NCBI RefSeq assembly: GCF_020099395.1
Contig: NZ_CP083590.1
Location: forward strand, 372,001-436,000
Reading direction: 5' to 3'
DNA length: 64,000 nt
Source: Streptomyces mobaraensis
GTDB lineage: Bacteria; Actinomycetota; Actinomycetes; Streptomycetales; Streptomycetaceae
This document shows positions 34,117 through 42,548 of the stretch, in pieces. Positions within the stretch are counted from its first letter, which is position 1, and each line of letters begins with the position of its first letter. A program made the translations under genes and the position numbers. Below the pieces are notes generated by a model that did no database searches, was not told where the DNA came from, and saw nothing but the letters and a program-made list of their open reading frames with translations.

Positions 34117-34627
34117 GGGGTCTCCTGAACGGGTGGGGTGGAGGAGTGGTGAGGGGTGGACGAGCGGTGTGGGGCGTGGGGTGCGTCGCGGCACAGCGAA
34201 GCGCTCGCGGGTGACGTCCGGGCGACCGTCAGGTGAGCGGAGCCTTCCGGAAGCGGGACGGACAGGGGCGGCCCGCTTCCGTACGGGCGTCCGCTCTCCG
34301 ACGGCGGGCGTCTCCTCAGACCTACGCCGGCGGCGGCTGGACCGGATGGGACAAGTTCGACGGCGCGCTGCGGCCCTGACTGAGCGCGGGTCGCGCTCCT
34401 CGCGCCGGGCCCGCACGCCCGGCGGGAGGAGCACGGGCGTCCACGGGCAGGGTGACTCGGCCCCTCCCCGGAGCGGTGTGAAGTTCTGCTGTTGACCCGC
34501 TTAAGAAAACCTCGATGGACGCCGGGGGCATCACTCGGCACATTGGTGCGCGCGAACCCATCGGTGCGCACAGAACCACCACGGCCGCCGCCGGCCCGGT
34601 GCCGACCCTCCCTAGGAGCCACCGTCC
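34117..34627. other. 510-nt divergent intergenic region
   Basis: No supportable gene. It separates the divergent sphingomyelinase-like and threonine dehydrogenase genes. The right half carries a TTGACC (34492-34497) followed by the AT-rich TTAAGAAAAC, a plausible promoter for tdh-kbl, although no clear -10 at 17 nt is visible. Confidence 0.4.
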
Positions 34628-35656
34628 ATGAAGGCACTCGTCAAGCACAAGGCCGAGCCGGGTCTGTGGCTCATGGACGTCCCCGAGCCGGAGATCGGCG
34701 CCGGTGACGTGCTGATCCGGGTGCTGCGCACCGGCATCTGCGGGACGGACCTGCACATCCGCTCCTGGGACGGGTGGGCCCAGGGGGCCGTCAAGACGCC
34801 GCTGGTGCTCGGGCACGAGTTCGTCGGCGAGGTGGCCGAGGTCGGCGCGGACGTCCGGGACATCGCGGTCGGCGACCGGGTGAGCGGCGAGGGCCACCTG
34901 GTCTGCGGCAAGTGCCGCAACTGCCTGGCCGGCCGCCGCCACCTGTGCCGGAGCACGGTCGGCCTCGGCGTCGGCCGGGACGGCGCCTTCGCCGAGTACG
35001 TCGCGCTGCCGGCCTCCAACGTCTGGGTGCACCGCACCGAGGTCGACCTGGACGTCGCCGCGATCTTCGACCCGTTCGGCAACGCCGTGCACACCGCGCT
35101 GTCCTTCCCGCTGGTCGGCGAGGACGTCCTGATCACGGGCGCGGGCCCGATCGGCATCATGGCCGCGGCCGTGGCGAAGCACGCCGGCGCCCGCAACGTG
35201 GTGATCACCGACGTCAGCGAGCCGCGCCTGGACCTGGCCCGCAAGGCCGGCGCCACCCTGGCGTGCAACGTGGCGGAGTCCTCGATCGCCGAGGCGCAGC
35301 GCACGCTGGGCCTGCGCGAGGGCTTCGACGTCGGCCTGGAGATGTCCGGCCGCCCCGAGGCGCTCCAGGACATGATCGCCAACATGACGCACGGCGGCCG
35401 GATCGCCATGCTGGGTCTGCCCGCGCAGGAGTTCCCCGTCGACTGGGCGAAGCTCGTCACCTCGATGATCACCATCAAGGGCATCTACGGCCGTGAGATG
35501 TTCGAGACGTGGTACGCGATGACCGTGCTGCTGGAGGCCGGCCTGGACCTCAGTCCGGTGATCACCGGCCGGTACGGGTACCGGGACTTCGACGCGGCCT
35601 TCGACGAGGCCGCCACCGCGCGCAGTGGCAAGATCATCCTCGACTGGACCGCCTGA
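34628..35656 (+). CDS. tdh: L-threonine 3-dehydrogenase
   Basis: A 342-residue zinc-dependent medium-chain dehydrogenase. GICGTDLHI and GHEFVGEV carry catalytic Zn ligands (Cys, His-Glu); [15 protein letters not shown] holds the structural four-Cys Zn; [18 protein letters not shown] is the NAD site; [13 protein letters not shown] is typical of Tdh. It oxidises L-threonine to 2-amino-3-ketobutyrate, which the next enzyme splits. AGGAG before the ATG. The kbl gene follows 57 nt later. Confidence 0.96.
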   Translation: MKALVKHKAEPGLWLMDVPEPEIGAGDVLIRVLRTGICGTDLHIRSWDGWAQGAVKTPLVLGHEFVGEVAEVGADVRDIAVGDRVSGEGHLVCGKCRNCLAGRRHLCRSTVGLGVGRDGAFAEYVALPASNVWVHRTEVDLDVAAIFDPFGNAVHTALSFPLVGEDVLITGAGPIGIMAAAVAKHAGARNVVITDVSEPRLDLARKAGATLACNVAESSIAEAQRTLGLREGFDVGLEMSGRPEALQDMIANMTHGGRIAMLGLPAQEFPVDWAKLVTSMITIKGIYGREMFETWYAMTVLLEAGLDLSPVITGRYGYRDFDAAFDEAATARSGKIILDWTA

Positions 35657-35713
35657 CCGCCTCCGGCGCCCTCCGTCCCGCCTCGCCCCAACCCTTCAAG
35701 GAGCCTGTCCCCG

Positions 35714-36907
35714 ATGTTCGACTCCGTCCGCGACGACCTCCGCGCCACGCTCGAAGAGATCCGCGAAGCTGGCCTCTTCAAGCCGGAGCGCGTGATCGGC
35801 ACGCCGCAGAGCGCCTCCGTCAGCGTCACCGCCGGCGGCGCCCCGGGTGACGTCCTCAACTTCTGCGCCAACAACTACCTCGGCCTCGCCGACCACCCCG
35901 AGGTCGTCGCCGCCGCCAAGGACGCCCTCGACCGCTGGGGCTACGGCATGGCGTCGGTGCGGTTCATCTGCGGCACGCAGGACGTCCACAAGGAGCTGGA
36001 GGCGCGGCTGTCGGCGTTCCTCGGCCAGGAGGACACGATCCTCTACTCCTCCTGCTTCGACGCCAACGGCGGTGTCTTCGAGACGCTGCTCGGCCCCGAG
36101 GACGCCGTCATCTCCGACGCCCTCAACCACGCCAGCATCATCGACGGCATCCGCCTCTCCAAGGCCCGCCGCCACCGCTACGCCAACCGCGACCTGGCCG
36201 ACCTGGAGAAGCAGCTCCAGGACACGCAGGACGCCCGCCGCCGTCTGATCGTCACCGACGGCGTGTTCTCCATGGACGGCTACGTCGCCCCGCTCCGCGA
36301 GATCTGCGACCTGGCCGACCGGTACGACGCCATGGTCATGGTGGACGACTCGCACGCCGTCGGCTTCGTCGGCCCCGGCGGCCGCGGCACGCCCGAGCTG
36401 CACGGCGTCATGGACCGGGTGGACATCATCACCGGCACCCTCGGCAAGGCCCTCGGCGGCGCGTCCGGCGGCTACGTCGCGGCCCGCGCCGAGATCGTCG
36501 CCCTGCTGCGGCAGCGCTCGCGCCCGTACCTCTTCTCGAACTCCCTCGCCCCGGTCATCGCCGCCGCCTCCCTCAAGGTCCTCGACCTGCTGGAGTCCGC
36601 CGGCGACCTGCGGGAGCGGCTGAACGCCAACACGGCGCTGTTCCGCCGCCGGATGACCGAGGAGGGCTTCGAGATCCTGCCCGGCGACCACCCGATCGCC
36701 CCGGTCATGATCGGCGACGCGGCCCAGGCGGGCCGGATGGCCGAGCTGCTGCTGGAGCGCGGCGTGTACGTGATCGGCTTCTCGTACCCGGTGGTCCCGA
36801 TGGGCGCCGCCCGGATCCGCGTCCAGCTGTCGGCCGCGCACTCGACGGCCGACGTCGAGCGGGCGATCGCGGCGTTCGTCGACGCGCGCGCGGCGCTCAA
36901 GGGCTGA
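35714..36907 (+). CDS. kbl: glycine C-acetyltransferase (2-amino-3-ketobutyrate CoA ligase)
   Basis: A 397-residue PLP enzyme of the alpha-oxoamine synthase family. [15 protein letters not shown] at the N terminus, [18 protein letters not shown] (PLP-contacting Asp and His), and [17 protein letters not shown] (Schiff-base Lys in GTLGKALGG) are diagnostic. With CoA it cleaves 2-amino-3-ketobutyrate to glycine and acetyl-CoA, completing threonine degradation begun by tdh. AAGGAG precedes the ATG. Confidence 0.96.
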   Translation: MFDSVRDDLRATLEEIREAGLFKPERVIGTPQSASVSVTAGGAPGDVLNFCANNYLGLADHPEVVAAAKDALDRWGYGMASVRFICGTQDVHKELEARLSAFLGQEDTILYSSCFDANGGVFETLLGPEDAVISDALNHASIIDGIRLSKARRHRYANRDLADLEKQLQDTQDARRRLIVTDGVFSMDGYVAPLREICDLADRYDAMVMVDDSHAVGFVGPGGRGTPELHGVMDRVDIITGTLGKALGGASGGYVAARAEIVALLRQRSRPYLFSNSLAPVIAAASLKVLDLLESAGDLRERLNANTALFRRRMTEEGFEILPGDHPIAPVMIGDAAQAGRMAELLLERGVYVIGFSYPVVPMGAARIRVQLSAAHSTADVERAIAAFVDARAALKG

Positions 36908-36955
36908 CCCGGTGGCGGGACCGGGGTCCGGCCGGACCCTGGCAAAATTGGCCGG

Positions 36956-37867
36956 GTGATCGACCCCCGGCGACTGCGCGTCCTGCGGGCCGTGGCGGAG
37001 CACCGTACGGTGACCGCCGCGGCCGCCGCGCTGTACCTCACCCCGTCCGCCGTCTCCCAGCAGCTCGCCGCCCTGGAGCAGGAGACCGGCCATGTGCTGC
37101 TGACCCGCAGCGGCCGGGGTGTACGGCTCACTCCGGCCGGGGAGATCCTGCTCGGCCACGCCCACCGGGTGGTGGCCCAGCTGGAGCGGGCCGAGGCCGA
37201 GCTCGCCGCCTACGCGGACGGCACCGCGGGCGAGCTCACCGTCGCGGCCTTCGCCACCGGCATCGCGGAGGTGCTGGCGCCGGTGATCGCCCTCCTCGCC
37301 GGGCGCCACCCCGGCATCCGGCTCCGGGTGCGCGACGCGGAGGGCGACGAGAGCCTGCCGCTGGTCATGGACGGGGTCGCGGACGTCGCCCTGGCCGTCG
37401 AGTACCGGGGCGCGCCGCGCGAGGACGATCTGCGGCTGGTCCGCGTCCCGCTCTACGCCGAGCCGTTCGACGCCGTACTGCACACCTCCCACCCGCTGGC
37501 CGGCGAGCCGCACGTGCGCCTGGACGAGCTCGCCGACAGCGACTGGATCGCCCCCTACCCCGGCAACCCGTGCCACGACATGACGGTCCTGGCCTGTGAA
37601 CTGGCTGGATTCCAGCCCCGGTTGGCGCACTCCTCGGACGACTTCCGGGCGGTCGCGGCGCTCGCCGGGGCGGGCGCGGGGGTGGCTCTCGTGCCGCGCT
37701 CGGCGCTGTCGGGCATGAACCTCAAAGATGTCGTGGTGCGGCCCGTCGAGGGCGTCACGCCGACCCGCCGCGTCTTCGCCGCCGTCCGCCGCGGCGCGGA
37801 ACGGCATCCCCTGATCCGCCCGGTGCTGGAGGCGCTGGGCGAGGTGGCGGGCTCGCTGTCGGCCTGA
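36956..37867 (+). CDS. LysR family transcriptional regulator
   Basis: A 303-residue LysR-type regulator; HTH at residues 1-60 (LRVLRAVAEHRTVTAAAAAL, SAVSQQLAALEQETGHVLL), then the effector-binding domain. It is the third gene in line after tdh-kbl, and many actinomycetes keep a regulator here; control of threonine use is plausible but unproven. GTG at 36956 lies 7 nt after CAAAAT (36943-36948) without a ribosome-binding site, so it may have its own leaderless transcript. Confidence 0.9.
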   Translation: MIDPRRLRVLRAVAEHRTVTAAAAALYLTPSAVSQQLAALEQETGHVLLTRSGRGVRLTPAGEILLGHAHRVVAQLERAEAELAAYADGTAGELTVAAFATGIAEVLAPVIALLAGRHPGIRLRVRDAEGDESLPLVMDGVADVALAVEYRGAPREDDLRLVRVPLYAEPFDAVLHTSHPLAGEPHVRLDELADSDWIAPYPGNPCHDMTVLACELAGFQPRLAHSSDDFRAVAALAGAGAGVALVPRSALSGMNLKDVVVRPVEGVTPTRRVFAAVRRGAERHPLIRPVLEALGEVAGSLSA

Positions 37868-38084
37868 GGAACGCGAGCAGCCCGGCGAGTTCCGCGCCGG
37901 TTCGGCCTGCCGCCGCGCGGATGACCAGAAGTGGATCAACCGTTCGGGCGATCCCGGTCATTGCATGGACCCCAGCTACCCCGTTCGAGTGAACCGGCGT
38001 GTGCGCGGGACGGGGGGTGTGGGGTTTCCGCCCGCCGAGGACGGCAACACGGGCAGGGACGGCCTTCCGGGAAGGAGTCCCCCT

Positions 38085-38360
38085 GTGGTTTTCACCGCCC
38101 TGCTCATCCCTCCCCTGCTCCTCGGCCTCATCTTCGCTCTCTCGGGGTACGAGGACCGGGTGCTGGGTGAGGCGCGAACGCCCGGCGCGGGTACGCCCGG
38201 CGCCGGTACGCCCCTCGCGGGTGCGTCCGACGCCGGTTCGTCCGATCCGGCACCGGCGAAACGTCACCTCAGCATCGTGCGGAACCTGCCCTCCGAGGCG
38301 TCCGGCTCGTCCGGCGCCCGCGGGGAGCGCGTCGGCCGGCGTCGCCGGCACGCGGCGTGA
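38085..38360 (+). CDS. small single-pass membrane protein
   Basis: A 91-residue protein: N-terminal hydrophobic segment VVFTALLIPPLLLGLIFAL (residues 1-19), then GYEDRVLG, a Pro/Gly/Ala/Thr low-complexity linker with PGAGTP repeats, and a basic tail (GERVGRRRRHAA). AAGGAG 7 nt before the GTG at 38085 sets the start. It is similar in plan to small actinomycete membrane proteins of unknown function. Confidence 0.65.
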   Translation: MVFTALLIPPLLLGLIFALSGYEDRVLGEARTPGAGTPGAGTPLAGASDAGSSDPAPAKRHLSIVRNLPSEASGSSGARGERVGRRRRHAA

Positions 38361-38465
38361 CACGCGGTCCGGGGCCCGTCCGGCGCCTCCGCCGTCGGGC
38401 CGGGCCGGCTCCGGACCGTGCCGGGCGTCGTGGGACCGCCGTCGTGGGACGGCCGTCGGCAGGGC

Positions 38466-39074
38466 TCAGCGCTTCGTTCCGAAGGGCACCGTGACGCAGG
38501 CCAGCCGCGCCCCCGCCGTGCCGGCGCGGCCGGCGCGGGTGTCGGTGGCGTGTTCGTGGAGGACCACCGAACGGGCCTCGCCCGGGCGGACGCGCCAGGC
38601 GACGGCCGTCTCGGCGCGAGCGGCACCGTGGGCGTCGGTGGTGAGATCGAGCCAGACCTCGTTGCGGGGGTTCGCGTAGGCGGGGTCGACCGAGGGCTGC
38701 ACCGGATCCTTGACGTTCTGATAGTGCGGCCCCGCGTCGTCGGGCTTCGGTCCGCACGCCTGGCGGTGCACATGGGCCCCGAACGTCCGCCCGGCGGGCA
38801 GCCCCTGGAGGCGCAGGACGAACCGGGTGCCCCCGCCGTGCGCCGGACGCTCCGCCACCCGGACCCGCGCGCCCCCGGGCACGGCGTCGGGCACGTAGGT
38901 GACGGCGGCGCCGCCCGAGCGCGTACGGAAGGTCTCGGCGACGGTGACGGCGTCGCGCCCGGAGCCCGAGCCGGGACCGGAGCCCGGATCGGAGCCGGGG
39001 CCGGGGCCGGGACCGACGGCGGGGACCGCCACCAGGAGGGCGGCGGCAGCGGCCACTGCGGATGCGGAGATCAT
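38466..39074 (-). CDS. secreted Cu/Zn superoxide dismutase-like protein
   Basis: A 202-residue secreted protein: signal peptide (residues 1-22, VAAAAALLVAVPAVG), a Gly/Pro/Ser linker (GPGPGPGSDPGSGPG), and a SodC-like domain. Copper ligands HVH (GAHVHRQACG, with the conserved Cys), a GPHYQ site and VVLHEHATD with the late His and Asp follow the SodC order, although the usual G-GG-R-A-C signature is only partly kept (GARLACVTV). It may dismutate superoxide or be a non-catalytic CHRD-like relative. GGAGG before the ATG. Confidence 0.82.
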   Translation of the reverse strand: MISASAVAAAAALLVAVPAVGPGPGPGSDPGSGPGSGSGRDAVTVAETFRTRSGGAAVTYVPDAVPGGARVRVAERPAHGGGTRFVLRLQGLPAGRTFGAHVHRQACGPKPDDAGPHYQNVKDPVQPSVDPAYANPRNEVWLDLTTDAHGAARAETAVAWRVRPGEARSVVLHEHATDTRAGRAGTAGARLACVTVPFGTKR

Positions 39075-39452
39075 GTTCCTCCCTCTTCCCCGGCGGGAGT
39101 CCCGCCTCACCGGTGCGGGGTGCGGTTCCGCCCCGGACGTGGCCGGGCACCCACCGCCTCGGCTCCGGGGCGTCCGGACGACTGATGCGCTACCCCGCCG
39201 GTCGCCCTGCCAGACCCGGACAGCACCGGCCCTTCCGGGTTTCCGCAGCACGGGGGCGCCGCCGCGCCCGGCGCACGGAGCGTCCGGAGGCGCGCGTCGG
39301 GGGGCGGACGGCGCGTTCGCCCGCGCGCCCGGACCGGCCGGGTACGCGAACGGGCCCGGCCCGGGGCGCGTATGTACACACGCGCCCCGGCGTCGGGCCC
39401 TGAGTCCACGTCACCGCGCCGGCGGCCTGTCGCCGGCGCGGGTTCGGTATCC
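39075..39452. other. 378-nt gap without a supportable gene
   Basis: Short Arg/Pro-rich ORFs exist in several frames but have no ribosome-binding sites or protein-like composition. It contains the promoter region of the SodC-like gene; ATGTACACAC near 39370 is the only AT-richer word. Confidence 0.4.
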
Positions 39453-39734
39453 CTAGCGCGGGAAGGGCTTGGACGCGTCCTCGTCCGCCTTCATGCACCA
39501 GTGGAGCTTCTTCGACAGGGCGTCCGCCTGGGCCAGGGTGTGGCGGGCGGCCTCGCGCTGTCCGCGGCGCTTCTGCTCGGCCGCCTTCTGCTTCAGCTGG
39601 GCGATCTGCTGCCGCATCTGCGCGGGGTGGCAGGTGATGGTGGCCGCGGTGGCCGTCTGGGCGGGCAGGGTCATGGCGACCGTGCCACCGGCCATGAGGG
39701 CGCTCACGGCGAGCGCGGCTATGCGTCGGCGCAT
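39453..39734 (-). CDS. small secreted helical protein
   Basis: A 93-residue precursor. Signal peptide MRRRIAALAVSALMAGGTVAM through about residue 31 (TATA cleavage region), mature part with two Cys (ITCHPAQM and LHWCMKADED) and a Gln/Lys/Ala-rich helix (QIAQLKQKAAEQKRR) likely to form a coiled coil. GGAG before the ATG at 39734. Function unknown; no partner nearby. Confidence 0.75.
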   Translation of the reverse strand: MRRRIAALAVSALMAGGTVAMTLPAQTATAATITCHPAQMRQQIAQLKQKAAEQKRRGQREAARHTLAQADALSKKLHWCMKADEDASKPFPR

Positions 39735-39991
39735 GTGTTTCTCCAACTTCCGGTCCGGGCCCCTTCGTGGGGGATCCGTGGCCTCTGAGGGACAGGAAAG
39801 CCGACCCCGTCGGTTACCCAAGGTGGTCGACGACGCGGAGCGTAACGGAGATCGTCAACGCGGGAAGCTGGCAAGTCGGGCAGAGGACATGATCCCGGAA
39901 CATAAGATTCCCGTGGCCTGGATCACGCCCTCCGTGGCCGGATCGCTCCCATGGGCCGTCAACGCCCGCGCGGCAGGGCCGGGGGCTCCCC

Positions 39992-40288
39992 TCAGGCCGC
40001 CGCGTGGACGACGAGCCGGTTCCGCTCTCCGTCGAAGACGCCGGCCAGGACGTCGCCCTCCGGCCGGCTCCCGTCGAAGAGGCCCTGCCGGCCGACGTGC
40101 ACGACCAGGAGGTCGTGACGGTCGATCACCTCGGAAATGCCCCGCGTCCCGATCGTGTCCGCCCACGCGTCGAGATTCCGCCCGAACCACTCGGGCAGCC
40201 CGCACGGCTTGGCCACCGCGTCCCAGAAGTCGTCGAGGGTCTCCATCAGCCGACCGCGCAGGTCGACCGTCAGCTCACTGTTGGTCAC
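39992..40288 (-). CDS. barstar family protein (ribonuclease inhibitor fold)
   Basis: A 98-residue barstar-type protein: VDLRGRLMETLDDFWDAVAK, LPEWFGRNLDAWADTI and the late strand NRLVVHAAA reproduce the barstar helix-strand order and the conserved FGxNLDAWxD segment that contacts barnase. It would neutralise a barnase-type RNase in the cytoplasm. No such RNase gene is within the visible neighbours, so it is an orphan immunity protein or inhibitor of a distant enzyme. GTG start at 40288. Confidence 0.88.
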   Translation of the reverse strand: MTNSELTVDLRGRLMETLDDFWDAVAKPCGLPEWFGRNLDAWADTIGTRGISEVIDRHDLLVVHVGRQGLFDGSRPEGDVLAGVFDGERNRLVVHAAA

Positions 40289-40490
40289 CGCGGCAGACTA
40301 CCGAGCTCGTCGCCGCGCCCCGTCACCGCCCGGGGGCCCTCCGCGCGGGTGCGCTCGGGGCGTGGGCTCTGTCAGGGTCCACGATCGGCTCGTCCAGGCC
40401 GTCGCACGCAATCCGGCGCCGCGCGGCCCGCTCCGGACAGCGGGCCCGATACGGGTAGCGGATGCCCCGAGCCGCGGCCCCGCCCCTCCG

Positions 40491-41315
40491 TCACCGACGG
40501 CGTCCCTCGCACCCGATTCCGTCGCCGTCCCGGTCGAGGTGGCTGCCGTATCCGGGCTCCCCTCGATGCACGGGGGCGGCACCCGCGGCGCGGGCCGCCG
40601 CGCAGTTGCGGTAGTACGTCGCGCCGCCCTTCCCCGCGCCCTGACCGGAGCCCGCGTTCTCAGGGCTCTCCCCGGAGTCCTCGCTGCCTCCCCCGGAAGA
40701 CCGGCCCGAGTCCCCGGATGGCCGGTCCAAGTCGTCGGACGACCGGCCCGAGTCGTCGGATCGGCGCCTCGCCGCACCGGAAGACGAGTCCTCCGGCCCC
40801 TCCCCCGGCCGGTACTCGACCTTGACGGAGACCTTCGCCTTGCTGGTACGGCCGTTCAGGGCCACGGTGTACTCGAACTCGTCGTCACCGCTGAACCCCG
40901 CCTCCGGCGTGTACGCGACGTCCGCGCCGCTGACGGCCGCGCTGCCGTGCCGCGGCCCGGTGACGACGCGGACGATGGTGTCCTTGGTGGTGAAGTGGTG
41001 CGACACCCGGGCGTCGAGGTCGTCCATGCGGGTGCCCTCGGCGTCCACCGCCGTGTCGTTCGACGTGACCGGAACGGTGGTGCGCTCCCCGACCCACGTC
41101 GACGTCTCGTCGTCGTCCGCCTCCGGGCGCCAGCGGGCGACCGGGGCAGCGGACGAAGGCCGCGCGGTGTCGTGCGGAGCCGCGTCGTCGTGGGAGCCGC
41201 CGAAGTCGCAGCCGACGAACACGGCGATGCCGATGACGACCAGCAGGAGGCAGCCGAGGCAGCCCTCGACACCTTCCCCGGCCGCGTTCTTCCTGCCCGA
41301 TGGCACTCCGCACAC
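40491..41315 (-). CDS. excalibur calcium-binding domain membrane protein
   Basis: A 274-residue protein: N-terminal membrane anchor (CLGCLLLVVIGIAVFVGC, residues 19-36), a cadherin/Ig-like beta domain (VPVTSNDTAV to YTVALNGRTSKAKVSVKVEY), a long Ser/Asp/Gly-rich linker, and a C-terminal excalibur domain (YYRNCAAARAAGAAP, then DRDGDGIGCE) that binds Ca2+. Likely surface-exposed. GTG codons at 41315 and 41306 are both possible starts. An AT-rich stretch (TAATGGGCAAATAAATG, minus strand about 41348-41325) is the likely promoter. Confidence 0.85.
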   Translation of the reverse strand: MCGVPSGRKNAAGEGVEGCLGCLLLVVIGIAVFVGCDFGGSHDDAAPHDTARPSSAAPVARWRPEADDDETSTWVGERTTVPVTSNDTAVDAEGTRMDDLDARVSHHFTTKDTIVRVVTGPRHGSAAVSGADVAYTPEAGFSGDDEFEYTVALNGRTSKAKVSVKVEYRPGEGPEDSSSGAARRRSDDSGRSSDDLDRPSGDSGRSSGGGSEDSGESPENAGSGQGAGKGGATYYRNCAAARAAGAAPVHRGEPGYGSHLDRDGDGIGCEGRRR

Positions 41316-41436
41316 CCCGCCCGCACATTTATTTGCCCATTACATGCACATGGATCCTATGCGGCCCCCAGCACCCCACCCGCCCCATCGCATGTGAGCC
41401 GGACCACCCCCCCCATCGCCTTGACGCGACCACCGT

Positions 41437-41480
41437 GTAATCGATTACCTGAGCTCACCCACCCCGCGAAAACGATTACA
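41437..41480. promoter_or_regulatory. LacI-type operators upstream of the rbs operon
   Basis: A perfect 12-bp palindrome GTAATCGATTAC at 41437-41448, with a second related half-site CGATTACA (41473-41480) in AACGATTACA. The central CG and flanks match LacI-family operators. TTGACG at 41421-41426 is a plausible -35, which would place the palindrome over the -10 and so favour autorepression. Confidence 0.75.
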
Positions 41481-41497
41481 CGACGGAGGCCCCGCCC

Positions 41498-42493
41498 ATG
41501 GCGACCATCAAGGACGTGGCCGACCGGGCCGGTGTCTCCGTCGCCACCGTGTCGCGGGTGCTCAACGGCCGGTCTCCCGTGGCCGCGACCCGGGACCGGG
41601 TCCTCGCCGCCGTCGCCGAGCTCGGGTACCGGCCCAATGTGGTGGCGCGGGCGCTGCGGACGGCGCGGACGAGGACGTTGGGGCTGGTCATCAGCGATCT
41701 GCGGAACCCCTTCTTCACCGAACTCGCCGACGCCGTCGAGCAGGAGGCCCGCCGGCTCGGCTACAGCCTGATCATCGGCAACGCCGGGGAGAGCCCGGAG
41801 CAGCAGGACGACCAGCTCCGCACCCTGCTCGACCGCCGTATCGACGGGCTGATGGTCAGCTCCGCCGGCACCGGCTCGGAGGTGCTGCGCGAGATCGTCG
41901 CCTCCGACACCCCGCTGGTCCTGCTGGACCGGTCGGTGCCCGGCGTGGCGGCGCCCTGCGTCCGCGCCGAGGGGCGGGCCGCGCTCACCGAACTGGCCGC
42001 GCATCTCGCCGCGCTGGGGCGCCGCCGCCCGGCCGTGATCGTCGCGCCGGCCGGTACGCCTGTCGGGGACGAGCGGCTGGAGTGCTTCCGGGAGGCGCTC
42101 GCCGCGCACGGTGTCGCGCTGCCGCCGGAACGTGCCGTCGGGTCGCCGGACATGACGCCGGCCGGGGGCCGCCGCGCGCTGCGGGACCTGCTCGACCTGC
42201 CGGAACCGCCGGACGCCGTGCTCGCCGCCGACAACCTGATGGCGCTGGGCGCGCTGGACGAGATCCGGGCGCGCGGCCTGCGGATCCCGGACGACGTGGC
42301 GCTGGTGTCGTTCGACGACGTGGCCTGGTTCGCGCACACCGATCCGCCGCTGACGGCCGTCGCCCAGCCGACGCGGGAGCTGGGGCGGGCTGCGGTGCAC
42401 ACCCTGCTGGAGCGCGTCGAGGGCCGCCCGGCCGAGTCTGTGCTGCTGCCGGCCCGGCTGGTGGTGCGCCGCTCCTGCGGCGAACCGGCGTGA
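41498..42493 (+). CDS. LacI family transcriptional regulator of the ribose operon
   Basis: A 331-residue LacI/GalR repressor. The HTH-hinge (MATIKDVADRAGVSVATVSRVL, then NGRSPVAATRDRVLAAVAELGYRPN) is canonical; the C-terminal periplasmic-binding-protein-like domain would bind a sugar. First gene of a five-gene block with sugar ABC transporter and ribokinase, so ribose (or a phosphorylated form) is the expected effector. GGAGG before the ATG; two palindromic operators lie within 60 nt upstream. Confidence 0.94.
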   Translation: MATIKDVADRAGVSVATVSRVLNGRSPVAATRDRVLAAVAELGYRPNVVARALRTARTRTLGLVISDLRNPFFTELADAVEQEARRLGYSLIIGNAGESPEQQDDQLRTLLDRRIDGLMVSSAGTGSEVLREIVASDTPLVLLDRSVPGVAAPCVRAEGRAALTELAAHLAALGRRRPAVIVAPAGTPVGDERLECFREALAAHGVALPPERAVGSPDMTPAGGRRALRDLLDLPEPPDAVLAADNLMALGALDEIRARGLRIPDDVALVSFDDVAWFAHTDPPLTAVAQPTRELGRAAVHTLLERVEGRPAESVLLPARLVVRRSCGEPA

Positions 42494-42548
42494 CCGGGCG
42501 GGCCCCTGACACCCCCCACGGAACAGTCCACAGAACGAGGAGAGGCGT

